Source: Pseudoduganella buxea
GTDB lineage: Bacteria; Pseudomonadota; Gammaproteobacteria; Burkholderiales; Burkholderiaceae_D
Direction: 5' to 3'
Length of the DNA: 64,000 nt
Assembly (NCBI RefSeq): GCF_009720835.1
Contig: NZ_WNKZ01000003.1
Location: 1 to 64,000 of the forward strand
In this document: positions 31,602 through 41,150 of the stretch, in pieces
How the letters are laid out: every line of letters begins with the position of its first letter
Numbering within the stretch: position 1 is the stretch's first letter
Notes under the pieces: generated by a model
What the model saw: the letters and a program-made list of their open reading frames with translations, nothing else
The model's database searches: none
Told to the model about the DNA's origin: nothing
Made by a program: the position numbers and the translations under genes

Positions 31602-32286
31602 GCGCAGCACGCGCGCCAACGGCGCCTCGCGCCGGGTGCAGAACCGCGACCGTCTGGAAGCCGACATCGTCGCCGAGGCCGTGCGCGTGTTCGCCGAATG
31701 CGGCTACGAAGGCACGTCGATCGCCACCGTGGCGGAAAACGCCGGCTTGTCGAAGCAGAACCTGATGTACTACTTTCCAACGAAGCAGGCCCTGTACCAG
31801 CGCGTGCTCGACGACGTGCTCGACGAGTGGCTGGAACGGATGACCCACCTGGCCGATGCCGGCATGGCACCGGGCGCCGTGCTGCGCGCGTATATCCAGG
31901 CGAAGCTGAAGTTCTCGCGCGAGCAGCCGTATGCGTCGCGCGTGTATGCGATGGAAGTCATCGGCGGGGCCAAGCTGTACGGGGAGCAGATCCGCGCGCG
32001 CGTGATTCCCGTGCTGCGGCGCGATATCGAAGTGTTCGAAGGGTGGATCGCGGCCGGCCATATCGCCCCCGTCAACGCGGCCCACCTGCTGTTCGCCATC
32101 TGGGCGATGACGCAGTCGTATGCCGATTTCGCGCCGCAGATGGCGCTGGTGCTGAACCGCCGGCTGGGCCGCAAGGATTTCGACGAGGCCGAGCAGACCG
32201 TCGTGCGGATGGTACTGTCCACCCTGGGAATCACCGAAACCGCCCCGCCAGTACCACCACCTTCACCACCGGACAAGGAGAGATGA
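31594..32286 (+). CDS. TetR family regulator, RutR-like
   Basis: The 230-residue protein has a TetR helix-turn-helix near residues 22-68 (AVRVFAECGYEGTSIATVAENAGLSKQNLMYYFPTKQALY by its parts) and a C-terminal domain close to Escherichia coli RutR: KFSREQPYASRVYAMEVIGGA, then AGHIAPVNAAHLLFAIWAMTQSYADFAPQ. RutR binds uracil or thymine and releases DNA when they are present. With pyrimidine degradation genes alongside and a RutR-like dyad in the divergent promoter, the same role is likely here. The start is the ATG at 31594; the open frame upstream belongs to a shadow of MocR. A proline-rich tail ends the protein. Confidence 0.87.
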   Translation: MDKRSTRANGASRRVQNRDRLEADIVAEAVRVFAECGYEGTSIATVAENAGLSKQNLMYYFPTKQALYQRVLDDVLDEWLERMTHLADAGMAPGAVLRAYIQAKLKFSREQPYASRVYAMEVIGGAKLYGEQIRARVIPVLRRDIEVFEGWIAAGHIAPVNAAHLLFAIWAMTQSYADFAPQMALVLNRRLGRKDFDEAEQTVVRMVLSTLGITETAPPVPPPSPPDKER

Positions 32287-32834
32287 TGCCGTTTTTCGCC
32301 CCATTCACCTTGCAATGCGAGCGCGTACGCCTGCGCTTCCTGCGCGCAGGCGACGCGACTGCCCTGTTCCGCCTCTTTTCCGACCCGGAGGCGATGCGCT
32401 ACTGGAGCTCGGCCGCGTGGACCGACCCGGCCCGCGCCGACGCGCTGCTGGACCGGTGCCTGGCCGGCTATGCGGACGGCAGCGTGCTGACCTTCGTCCT
32501 GGAAGTCGGCGGCGACCTGGCCGGCACCGTCACGCTGCGCAGCTTCGATGCCGCCAACCGCCGCTGCGAGATCGGCTACATGCTGGCGCGTCCGCATTGG
32601 GGCCAGGGCCTGATGCAGGAAGCCATGCCGGCCGTACTGGCGCATGCGTTCGACGAGCTGGACATGCACCGCATCGAGGCCGACGTCGATCCCCGCAACA
32701 CGGCGTCGGGCCGGCTGCTGACGCGGCTGGGCTTCCGCCACGAAGGCTGCCTGCGCGAGCGCTGGTTCGTCAACGGCGAAGTGTGCGACAGCGATTACTA
32801 CGGTCTGCTGCGGCGCGACTGGCAGGAACGCTGA
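32286..32834 (+). CDS. GNAT family N-acetyltransferase (RimJ/RimL-like)
   Basis: The 182-residue protein has the RimJ-type fold: ERVRLRFLRAGDATALFRLFSDPEAMRYWS at the start (by pieces), EIGYMLARPHWGQGLMQEAM with the acetyl-CoA-binding loop, and DVDPRNTASGRLLTRLGFRHEG. It may acetylate an N-terminus or a small amine. Two ATG codons sit at 32283 and 32286; AAGGAG at 32275-32280 spaces better to the second, which I chose. It overlaps the TetR stop codon and so ends the regulator operon. Confidence 0.85.
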   Translation: MPFFAPFTLQCERVRLRFLRAGDATALFRLFSDPEAMRYWSSAAWTDPARADALLDRCLAGYADGSVLTFVLEVGGDLAGTVTLRSFDAANRRCEIGYMLARPHWGQGLMQEAMPAVLAHAFDELDMHRIEADVDPRNTASGRLLTRLGFRHEGCLRERWFVNGEVCDSDYYGLLRRDWQER

Positions 32835-33003
32835 CACCCTGTTCCGCCGCCAGTCCGGTGTGAGACACCTGAATCGAGGCACCTAATCGAGGCACCTGGC
32901 GCGCGCGCGGTACGGCACCATTCATCCGCCGCCGCTGCAAATCAACCCGTCAAAACGGCGGTTCATCGGATGGCCGGTCCCACCCGCCGACGGCGGCGCT
33001 AAA

Positions 33004-33019
33004 GTGACGTCATTGTCAC
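33004..33019. promoter_or_regulatory. GTGAC dyad upstream of the LytS/LytTR operon
   Basis: GTGACGTCATTGTCAC has 5-bp inverted arms and lies 20-35 bp before the start of the small membrane protein gene that heads the two-component operon. An operator role is inferred from position. Confidence 0.35.
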
Positions 33020-33038
33020 GTTACGGGAGCGATCCAGC

Positions 33039-33326
33039 ATGAAAACCATCAATAAGACCTTTACCGAGACGGTACGCGAGGCGGCCAACGCCGTGCTGAG
33101 CGTGGGGCGCCATGCCGTGCGCCGCCTCGGCCGCATGTCGTGGCCGGCGCTGCTGGCCCTGTGCGTGATGCTGGCCCTGCTGCTGACCATCCTGCCGCTG
33201 GCGCTGACCCTGTTCGTCATCTTCCTGCTGGCCAAGCTCGTCATCGGCGCATTCGGCACGCCGCATGCACCACGGCGCCCCCTGCATGAGCCGCCACAGG
33301 ACACCATGCACGGCGGGGCCCAATGA
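33039..33326 (+). CDS. Small membrane protein of unknown function
   Basis: The 95-residue protein has a basic amphipathic N-terminus, then one long or two short hydrophobic segments (about 34-70: LLALCVMLALLLTILPLALTL and VIFLLAKLVIGAF, shown by pieces), and a proline-rich tail. I recognise no family. It overlaps the histidine kinase gene by 4 bp (ATGA), so it is probably made together with the sensor kinase and may be an accessory to it. Confidence 0.7.
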   Translation: MKTINKTFTETVREAANAVLSVGRHAVRRLGRMSWPALLALCVMLALLLTILPLALTLFVIFLLAKLVIGAFGTPHAPRRPLHEPPQDTMHGGAQ

Positions 33327-34231
33327 AAGTGGCGGCCGGCGGCACGGGCGCGATCGGCTTCCTGCGCGAACTGGGCGAGACGGCCAGCACGCTGTGGTGG
33401 CAGTTCTTCGACTGGCTGGCCCAGGTGCCGTTTCGCCAGCTGGTGGTGACGTGGGTGCTGGCCCTGCTGCTGGCCTGCACGCCCGTGCTGCTGCCGAAAC
33501 AGGCCCTGGCCTTCGTGCTCATTTCCTGCGGCCTGAAGGTGCTGGCCGGCGGCAAGCGCAAGGCCGAGATCGAGGCGCGTGAAGCGTCCGCCCACGCCGG
33601 CCTGGAAAGCATGGAACGGCGCGTGCTGGAAGCGCAAATGGCGGCCCTGCAGGCGCAGGTGGAACCGCACTTCCTGTTCAATACCCTGGCCCTGATCGGC
33701 CAGCTGATCGAGACGGACCCGCCCCAGGCGGCCCGCATCCACGAACACCTGATCGACTACCTGCGCTCGACCCTGCCGCAGATGCGCGCGCGGGGCGGCG
33801 CCACCTTGGGCCGGCAGATCGCCCTGTCGCGCTCCTACCTGGCCATCATGCAGGCGCGCATGAAGGCGCGGCTGGCCGTGTCGATCGACGTGCCGTCCGG
33901 CCTGGAAAGCGCGTCCTTCCCGCCGATGATGCTGCAGATCCTGATCGAGAACGCCATCAAGCACGGCCTGGAGCCGAAGATCGAGGGCGGACGCATCGAT
34001 ATCCGCGCCCGCGCCGCCGGCACCGTGCTGGAGGTGGAAGTGCAGGACGACGGTGTCGGCTTCTCGCACCTGGCCGGCGACGGCGTCGGGCTGGCCAATA
34101 TCCGCGAGCGCCTGAAGCTGATGTTCGGCAGTCGCGCCGAGCTGCTGATCGAAGCCCCGCCCGAAGGGGGCTGCCGCGCCTGCGTGCGCGTGCCGTTCGC
34201 CCCCGACATCTTCGCCAAGGACACGCCATGA
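33323..34231 (+). CDS. LytS/YehU-type sensor histidine kinase
   Basis: This 302-residue kinase has two membrane segments (about 37-75), a short coiled linker, the His_kinase domain of the LytS family (LQAQVEPHFLFNTLALIGQLI, with the phospho-acceptor His in EPHFLFN) and an HATPase_c domain (QILIENAIKHGLEPK, VQDDGVGFSHLAG, GVGLANIRERLKLMFG). It has no large periplasmic domain, so the signal is probably sensed in the membrane or through the small upstream protein. Four-base overlaps join it to both neighbours. Confidence 0.9.
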   Translation: MKVAAGGTGAIGFLRELGETASTLWWQFFDWLAQVPFRQLVVTWVLALLLACTPVLLPKQALAFVLISCGLKVLAGGKRKAEIEAREASAHAGLESMERRVLEAQMAALQAQVEPHFLFNTLALIGQLIETDPPQAARIHEHLIDYLRSTLPQMRARGGATLGRQIALSRSYLAIMQARMKARLAVSIDVPSGLESASFPPMMLQILIENAIKHGLEPKIEGGRIDIRARAAGTVLEVEVQDDGVGFSHLAGDGVGLANIRERLKLMFGSRAELLIEAPPEGGCRACVRVPFAPDIFAKDTP

Positions 34232-34992
34232 ATGCCGCTGCCGCCACGGCCCTGATCGCCGACGACGAGGAACCGATGCGCGACATGCTGCGCAAGCGCC
34301 TGCACGAGTGCTGGCCCGGGCTGCGCATCGTGGCGGAAGCGGCCAACGGGCAGGAAGCGGTGGAGCTGGCCGGGCGCCACCTGCCGGACATCGTCTTCCT
34401 CGACATCCGCATGCCCGGCCTGTCCGGCATCGAGGCGGCGCGCCTGCTGTTCAACCGCTGCCATATCGTCTTCGTCACGGCCTACGACCAGTACGCCATC
34501 GAGGCCTTCGAGCAGGGCGCGCTGGATTACCTGCTGAAACCGGTGGGCGGCGAACGCCTGAAGACGACGTGCGCGCGGCTGAAGGGACGCATCGGCCGCC
34601 AGCCCGACGATATCGAACGCCAGCTGGGCCGCCTGCTGGCCCTGGGCGGCGCACCCCGGCGCCGCAACTACCTGCACTGGATCCAGGCCCAGGTGGGCAA
34701 CAGCCTGCGCATGATCAGCACGCGCGAAATCCTGTTCTTCCGCGCGGACGAGAAATATACGCGGGTACAGACGGCGCAGGGCGAAGTCCTGATCCGCAAG
34801 ACCCTGAAGGAACTGGCCGACGAGCTCGATCCGGACGAGTTCTGGCGCATCCACCGCTCCACGCTCGTGCGGGTCGACGCCATCGCCCACGTGACGCGCG
34901 ACCTGCGGGGCCGGCAGATGGTCAGGGTACGCAATTTCACGGAAGAGCTCGAAGTTAGCCGGGGTAATACCCACCTGTTCCAGCAGATGTAA
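34228..34992 (+). CDS. LytTR-type response regulator
   Basis: The 254-residue protein has an N-terminal receiver (LIADDEEPMRDML, phospho-acceptor Asp in IVFLDIRMPGLSGIEA, then VFVTAYDQYAIEAFEQGALDYLLKPV by pieces). A C-terminal LytTR DNA-binding domain follows from about residue 155 (REILFFRADEKYTRVQTA, FWRIHRSTLVRVDAIAHVTRD). It forms a pair with the LytS-type kinase upstream. Targets are unknown. Confidence 0.9.
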   Translation: MNAAAATALIADDEEPMRDMLRKRLHECWPGLRIVAEAANGQEAVELAGRHLPDIVFLDIRMPGLSGIEAARLLFNRCHIVFVTAYDQYAIEAFEQGALDYLLKPVGGERLKTTCARLKGRIGRQPDDIERQLGRLLALGGAPRRRNYLHWIQAQVGNSLRMISTREILFFRADEKYTRVQTAQGEVLIRKTLKELADELDPDEFWRIHRSTLVRVDAIAHVTRDLRGRQMVRVRNFTEELEVSRGNTHLFQQM

Positions 34993-35116
34993 GGGCGCCG
35001 ATGCGCTGCCCGGCCGTTGTTTTTCCGCCTGCCTGACCCCGCTTGCTCCACGAATAGTGCTGGTCTATATTGGTGATTCGGCCCTTTCGGGCATTGCCAG
35101 AACAAGGAGAAACGCA

Positions 35117-35554
35117 ATGACGACGATACCGAAGCACACCCGCGCAACCATCATGCCTTGCCTGCGTTATCGCGACGCACCCGCCGCCATCGAATGGCTG
35201 TGCAACACCCTGGGCTTCGAAGCATCGCTCGTCGTGCGCACGGAAAACGACCTTGTCGCGCACGCGCAACTCACCTATGGCAACGGCATGATCATGCTGG
35301 GTTCGGTCGTCGACAGCGACTACGGCAGCCTGCTGAAGACGCCCGGCGAGATCGGCACCTTCGTCACGCAGACGTCCTACCTGGTGGTCAACGACGCGGA
35401 CCGCGTCTACGCGCGGGCCGTGGAGGCGGGTGCGCCCATCCTGCTGCCGCTGCAGGACGAGGAATATGGCGGGCGCGGCTTCACGTGCCGCGACCCGGAA
35501 GGCCATGTGTGGAGCATCGGCACGTACGACCCTTGGGTGGATGCCGAACGCTGA
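35117..35554 (+). CDS. VOC (glyoxalase/bleomycin-resistance) superfamily protein
   Basis: The 145-residue single-domain protein has the paired beta-alpha-beta-beta-beta units of the vicinal oxygen chelate fold: PCLRYRDAPAAIEWLCNTLGF at the start and FTCRDPEGHVWSIGTYDPW at the end, with Glu in the last strand. It is of the PhnB/YCII-like glyoxalase-related type whose function is often unknown. The start is the ATG at 35117 with AAGGAGA just upstream. It converges on the long deaminase gene with 2 bp between stop codons. Confidence 0.85.
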   Translation: MTTIPKHTRATIMPCLRYRDAPAAIEWLCNTLGFEASLVVRTENDLVAHAQLTYGNGMIMLGSVVDSDYGSLLKTPGEIGTFVTQTSYLVVNDADRVYARAVEAGAPILLPLQDEEYGGRGFTCRDPEGHVWSIGTYDPWVDAER

Positions 35555-35556
35555 AG

Positions 35557-36780
<1,224 letters not shown>

Positions 36781-36790
36781 CTACCTTGGC

Positions 36791-37195
36791 TTACTTCTTC
36801 AGGTCCTGGCCGCCGAAGGCGTTCGGCAACTGCTGGGCCGCCGTCGTCTCGAAGACGTCGCCGTTCAGGTTGGTCAGCACGACGGGCAGCTCGTTGCCGC
36901 CCAGTTCGATGATGACCTGGCGGCAGGCGCCGCAGGGCGCAATCGGGCCATCCGTTTCGCCAACCACGACGAGCTTGTCGAAGTCGCCCTGCTTGTAGCC
37001 GTGGGCAAAGGCCGAGAAGAAGGCCGTGCGTTCGGCGCAGTTGCACAGGCCGTACGCCGCGTTTTCCACATTGCAGCCGTGGAAGACCTTGCCATCGCGG
37101 CACAGCAGCGCCGCGCCCACCTTGAAGTTCGAGTACGGGGTATAAGCCTTCAGGCGCGCGGCCTTGGCTTCGACGATCAGTTGTTCGGTATTCAT
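36791..37195 (-). CDS. cdd: Cytidine deaminase
   Basis: The 134-residue homotetrameric-type enzyme deaminates cytidine and deoxycytidine to uridine and deoxyuridine. The zinc motifs are CNVENAAYGLCNCAERTAFF (Cys-Ala-Glu) and APCGACRQV, and YTPYSNFKVGAAL is the substrate-binding start. I take the ATG at 37195; the open frame runs on through palindromic repeats, which are not coding. It feeds deoA with uridine-type nucleosides. Confidence 0.93.
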   Translation of the reverse strand: MNTEQLIVEAKAARLKAYTPYSNFKVGAALLCRDGKVFHGCNVENAAYGLCNCAERTAFFSAFAHGYKQGDFDKLVVVGETDGPIAPCGACRQVIIELGGNELPVVLTNLNGDVFETTAAQQLPNAFGGQDLKK

Positions 37196-37211
37196 ATCGG
37201 GATCTCGGAAG

Positions 37212-37250
37212 TTGCCAAGAAAATGGGGACAGACCCCATTTTCTTGGCAA
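37212..37250. repeat. Palindromic repeat, GGGGTCTGTCCCC family, copy 2
   Basis: Perfect 17-bp arms (TTGCCAAGAAAATGGGG and its complement) surround a 5-bp loop in the deoA-cdd gap. It lies in tandem with copy 3. In RNA it would form a very stable hairpin between the two coding regions. Confidence 0.85.
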
Positions 37251-37255
37251 TGTTT

Positions 37256-37288
37256 CTCAAAAAATGGGGTCTGTCCCCATTTTTTGAG
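37256..37288. repeat. Palindromic repeat, GGGGTCTGTCCCC family, copy 3
   Basis: Perfect 14-bp arms (CTCAAAAAATGGGG and its complement) surround the same 5-bp loop. The core matches copy 2 but the outer arms differ and are still fully paired, so pairing rather than sequence seems to be kept. It ends 7 bp before the deoA stop codon. Confidence 0.85.
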
Positions 37289-37294
37289 CAATTT

Positions 37295-38617
37295 TTACGG
37301 GCGGATCGTGCGGTAGACGATCGGGTTGGCGGCCGGGGCCGTGTCGGCGATCGTGTAGGCGGCCTGCACTTCGGCGACGGCCTGGCGGGCCGCTTCCTCG
37401 GTGCGGGCGTGGACGATGGCGAGCGGCTGGCCGGCGTCGATCTTCTGGCCCAGTTCGGCCAGTTGCGTCAGGCCGACGGCGAAGTCGATGGCGTCCTGCG
37501 GGCGACGGCGGCCACCGCCCAGGCTGACGACGGCCAGGCCCAGGCCACGGCAATTGGTCGTGGCGGCGTAGCCCGACTGCAGGGCCGGCACTTCGACAAT
37601 GATCGGCGCCCGTTCCAGGTGGCCGTCCATGTTCTCCAGCAGGTCGGCCGGACCGCCCAGTGCCGTCACCATTTTGGCGAAGCGTTCGGCGGCAGCGCCG
37701 CTGTCGAGCGATGCCTGCAGCTTGGCACGTGCTTCCGTTTCGTTGGCGGCCAGCTTGCCCAGCACCAGCATCTCGGCGCACAGCGCCATCGTCACTTCGT
37801 GCAGGCGCGCCGGACGGGCCTTGCCCGTCAGGTAGTCGATGGCGCAGCGCACTTCGACCGCGTTACCGGCCGCGGGTGCCAGCGATTCGTTCATGTCGGT
37901 CAGCAGCGCGGAGGTCAGCATGCCGGCGCCGTTGCCCACCTTGACGATCGACTCGGCCAGTTCCACCGATTTCTCGTACGTCGGCATGAAGGCGCCGCTG
38001 CCTGCCTTGACGTCCATCGCCAGCACGTCCAGGCCGGCCGACAGCTTCTTCGACAGGATCGAGCCGGTGATCATGGCCACCGATTCCACCGTCGCCGTGA
38101 CGTCGCGGATGCTGTAGAACTTCTTGTCCGATGGCGCCAGCGAAGCCGTCTGGCCGATGATGGCCACGCCCACTTCCTTGACGACCTTGCGGAACAAGGT
38201 GTTGTCCGGCACCGTGCAGTAGCCGGGAATCGAGTCGAACTTGTCCAGGGTGCCGCCCGTGTGGCCCAGGCCACGCCCGGAGATCATCGGCACGAAGCCG
38301 CCGCAGGCCGCGATCATGGGGCCCAGCAGCAGCGAGACGACGTCGCCGACACCGCCCGTGGAGTGCTTGTCCATCACGGGACCGGGCAGGTTCAGCGATT
38401 TCCACTCCAGCACGTCGCCGGAGTCGCGCATGGCCAGGGTGAAGGCGACGCGTTCGTCCATCGTCATGTCGTTGAAGAAGACGGCCATCGCCAGCGCGGC
38501 GATCTGGCCTTCGGTGGTATTGCCGTCCGTGATGCCGCGCACGAAGAAGCGGATTTCATCGGCGGTGAGGACGCCGCCGTCGCGCTTCTTGCGGATGATT
38601 TCTTGGGGGAGGTACAT
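37295..38617 (-). CDS. deoA: Thymidine phosphorylase
   Basis: The 440-residue enzyme splits thymidine and deoxyuridine with phosphate into the base and deoxyribose-1-phosphate. Family motifs are clear: [37 protein letters not shown] (phosphate loop), [14 protein letters not shown] and [26 protein letters not shown] by pieces. Its released base feeds the pyrimidine reductive operon and its sugar phosphate feeds DeoB and DeoC. It is 136 bp after the aldehyde dehydrogenase gene, with a hairpin between. Confidence 0.95.
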   Translation of the reverse strand: MYLPQEIIRKKRDGGVLTADEIRFFVRGITDGNTTEGQIAALAMAVFFNDMTMDERVAFTLAMRDSGDVLEWKSLNLPGPVMDKHSTGGVGDVVSLLLGPMIAACGGFVPMISGRGLGHTGGTLDKFDSIPGYCTVPDNTLFRKVVKEVGVAIIGQTASLAPSDKKFYSIRDVTATVESVAMITGSILSKKLSAGLDVLAMDVKAGSGAFMPTYEKSVELAESIVKVGNGAGMLTSALLTDMNESLAPAAGNAVEVRCAIDYLTGKARPARLHEVTMALCAEMLVLGKLAANETEARAKLQASLDSGAAAERFAKMVTALGGPADLLENMDGHLERAPIIVEVPALQSGYAATTNCRGLGLAVVSLGGGRRRPQDAIDFAVGLTQLAELGQKIDAGQPLAIVHARTEEAARQAVAEVQAAYTIADTAPAANPIVYRTIRP

Positions 38618-38708
38618 GATCTATTCTTTCTAAACTTGGTTGGCGCCGCAGGATGGTTTCTACATGATGCGCCGACAAAACCAGGGTCAGTCCCCTCGTG
38701 ACGTCAAC

Positions 38709-38734
38709 GGCAAGCGCCGGCGCCGTCGCTTGCC
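38709..38734. repeat. Inverted repeat between the aldehyde dehydrogenase and deoA genes
   Basis: GGCAAGCG and CGCTTGCC flank a GC-rich 10-bp centre. Outside it lie a GGGTCAGTCCCC-like motif (38684-38695) and a CCGGGGACAGACCCC motif (38734-38748), so the region looks like a compound hairpin related to the other GGGGTCTGTCCCC repeats. Confidence 0.55.
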
Positions 38735-38753
38735 GGGGACAGACCCCATGGCC

Positions 38754-41138
38754 TTAAACGCCGTAAGGAATCCAGATGTTCTTTACCTGCGTGGCGTGGG
38801 CCAGCACCGTGCGGCCGGCGGCCTGCTGGGTGCTGAACCAGTCGCGGCCCTTGGCGCCGCCCGTCCACGTGCGCTTGAGCGACGCGGCCGACAGCTTCTC
38901 CACTTCGGCGCAGCCGGCGGCCGAACCGTCGTGCCGCCAGACGGCGTCGATCTCGCCGTGCGACGCCAGGGTGCGCGCCAGTTCGTCCGCGCTGCCGGTG
39001 ACGATGTTGACGACGCCACCCGGCAGGTCCGACGTGTCGAACACCTGGTACAGGTCCGTCGCCGTCAGCGGATGCGCTTCCGACGGCACCACCACGACGC
39101 GGTTGCCCACGGCGATGGCCGGTCCCACCAGCGACACAAAGCCCAGCAGCGGGTTCTCGTTCGGGCAGACGATGCCGATCACGCCGATGGCCTCGTTCAG
39201 CGCCACGGTGATGCCGTGCATCGGCGGCTGGTGCGCGGCGCCGTCGTACTTGTCGGCCCACGCAGCCCAGTAGAACAGGCGCTCGATGGCGGCCTGCACT
39301 TCTTTCTCGGCATTCCTGGCACCCGTCTGGGCGGCGATGCGGCCGGCGAATTCCTGGCCGCGGGCAGCCAGGTTCTCGGCGATGTAGTACAGCACCTGGG
39401 CGCGGTTGTGCGCCGTCGCCTTGGTCCAGCCGGCGGCCTTGTGCGCCGCCTCGACCGCGTTGCGGATGTCCTTGCGGTTGCCTTCGCCGATCTCGCCCAG
39501 GAAGCTGCCGTCCGCGCCGTGGATGGGACGGCTGTAGGCGCCGTCGGGGCGGGCCTGCTTGCCGCCGATGTACAGCTTGGCCGTGCGGTCGATGGCGAAC
39601 GGGTCGTTCGACGATGCAGCGGGTTTGGTTTGCGCCGCCTTCGCCACGGCCGGCAGGGCCGGACGCGCGTCCTCGGACACGGGCACCAGGTACTCGAACA
39701 TGCCTTCGCGGCCGCCTTCGCGGCCATAGCCCGATTCCTTGTAGCCGCCGAAGCCGCAGGCCGCATCGAACTGGTTGGCCGTGTTGATCCACACGACGCC
39801 GGCCTTGATCTGCGGCGCCACGTCCAGCGCCAGGCTGATGTTCTCGGACCACACGCACGCAGCCAGGCCGTACACGGTGTTGTTCGCCAGTTGCACCGCC
39901 TCGGCGGGCGTGCGGAAGCTCATCGCCACCAGCACGGGGCCGAAGATTTCGGCCTGCGCCACGGCGGCCGACGTGGAGGCGCCCGTGATCAGGGTGGGCG
40001 GGAACCACGAACCTTCGGCCGGGATTTCGCAGGCAGACGGCTGGTAGATTTCGCAGCCCTCGGCGCGTGCCGCCTCGACCAGGCCGTGGATGCGCTGGCG
40101 CTGGATCGGGTCGACGAGGGCGCCGATGTCCATCGATTTGTCCAGGGGCGAGCCGAGGCGCAGCGTGTCCATGCGGCTTTTCAGTTTCTTCAGGAAGCGC
40201 GGCTCCATCGATTCCTGTACCAAGAGGCGCGAACCGGCGCAGCAGACCTGGCCCTGGTTGAACCAGATCGAATCGACCAGGCCTTCGACGGCGGCGTCGA
40301 TATCGGCATCCTCGAAGACGATGTAGGGCGACTTGCCGCCCAGTTCCAGCGACAGCTTCTTGCCGCTGCCGGCGGTGGCTTCGCGGATCAGGCGACCGAC
40401 TTCCGTCGACCCCGTGAAGGCCAGCTTGTCGATGCCTTCGTGCTTGACGATGGCTTCGCCCGTGCGGCCGTCGCCGGTGACGATGTTGACGACGCCTGCC
40501 GGCACGCCGGCCTGCACGCAGATATCCGCGAACAGCAGCGCGGTCAGCGGGGTGAACTCGGCCGGCTTGAAGACGATGGTGTTACCGGCCGCCATGGCCG
40601 GGGCGATTTTCCACGCCAGCATCAGGAGGGGGAAGTTCCATGGCACGATCTGACCGACGACGCCGACGGCGCGGTGGCCGGGGAATTCCTCGTCCAGCAG
40701 CTGGGCCCAGCCGGCATGATGGTAGAAGTGACGCGCCACCAGCGGCAGGTCGGCATCGCGCGTTTCGCGGATGGTCTTGCCGTTGTCCAGCGTTTCGAGG
40801 ACGGCAAACAGGCGCGCGTGCTTCTGCATCAGGCGCGCGATGGCGTACATGATGCGCGCGCGGCCGTGGCCACCCAGGGCGGCCCATGCCGGTTGGGCGC
40901 GGCGCGCGGCCTGCACGGCACGGTCCACGTCTTCCGCCGTGGCTTGCGTGAGCTGCGCCAGTTCCTTGCCGTCGGCAGGATTGGTCGACGCGAAGGTCTC
41001 GCCGGCTTCGGTCCATTGGTTGTCGATGAACAGGCCGAAGGTGCGGCCGCGCTGCTCCAGCCACGCTTGCGCTTCTTTCGTGCTTTCCGGTGCGGGGCCG
41101 TATTCCATGGTGTTCAGGATCTCGTTGATAGTTGGCAT
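38754..41138 (-). CDS. ALDH16-like two-domain aldehyde dehydrogenase
   Basis: At 794 residues this is about 1.6 times a normal ALDH. Residues 1-490 are a complete ALDH: VPWNFPLLMLAWKIAPAMAAGN (by pieces), FTGSTEVGRLI, LELGGKSPYIVFEDAD, the catalytic Cys in NQGQVCCAGSR, and EIFGPVLVAM. Residues 515-794 resemble a second ALDH copy (LYIGGKQARPDGAYSR, IGVIGIVCPNENPLLGF, VNIVTGSADELARTL) but stop before a catalytic Cys region. This matches bacterial ALDH16. In the deo operon it should oxidise the acetaldehyde released by DeoC. It follows deoC by 12 bp. Confidence 0.88.
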   Translation of the reverse strand: MPTINEILNTMEYGPAPESTKEAQAWLEQRGRTFGLFIDNQWTEAGETFASTNPADGKELAQLTQATAEDVDRAVQAARRAQPAWAALGGHGRARIMYAIARLMQKHARLFAVLETLDNGKTIRETRDADLPLVARHFYHHAGWAQLLDEEFPGHRAVGVVGQIVPWNFPLLMLAWKIAPAMAAGNTIVFKPAEFTPLTALLFADICVQAGVPAGVVNIVTGDGRTGEAIVKHEGIDKLAFTGSTEVGRLIREATAGSGKKLSLELGGKSPYIVFEDADIDAAVEGLVDSIWFNQGQVCCAGSRLLVQESMEPRFLKKLKSRMDTLRLGSPLDKSMDIGALVDPIQRQRIHGLVEAARAEGCEIYQPSACEIPAEGSWFPPTLITGASTSAAVAQAEIFGPVLVAMSFRTPAEAVQLANNTVYGLAACVWSENISLALDVAPQIKAGVVWINTANQFDAACGFGGYKESGYGREGGREGMFEYLVPVSEDARPALPAVAKAAQTKPAASSNDPFAIDRTAKLYIGGKQARPDGAYSRPIHGADGSFLGEIGEGNRKDIRNAVEAAHKAAGWTKATAHNRAQVLYYIAENLAARGQEFAGRIAAQTGARNAEKEVQAAIERLFYWAAWADKYDGAAHQPPMHGITVALNEAIGVIGIVCPNENPLLGFVSLVGPAIAVGNRVVVVPSEAHPLTATDLYQVFDTSDLPGGVVNIVTGSADELARTLASHGEIDAVWRHDGSAAGCAEVEKLSAASLKRTWTGGAKGRDWFSTQQAAGRTVLAHATQVKNIWIPYGV

Positions 41139-41150
41139 GGCAGTCGTTCT

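Noticed and set aside
32872..32897. Two tandem copies of AATCGAGGCACCT
   Set aside because: A clear short duplication in a 200-bp gap, but no link to a promoter or gene; likely slippage.
37196..37291. N-terminal extension of cytidine deaminase
   Set aside because: The extension is translated palindromic repeat; family similarity starts at the ATG at 37195.
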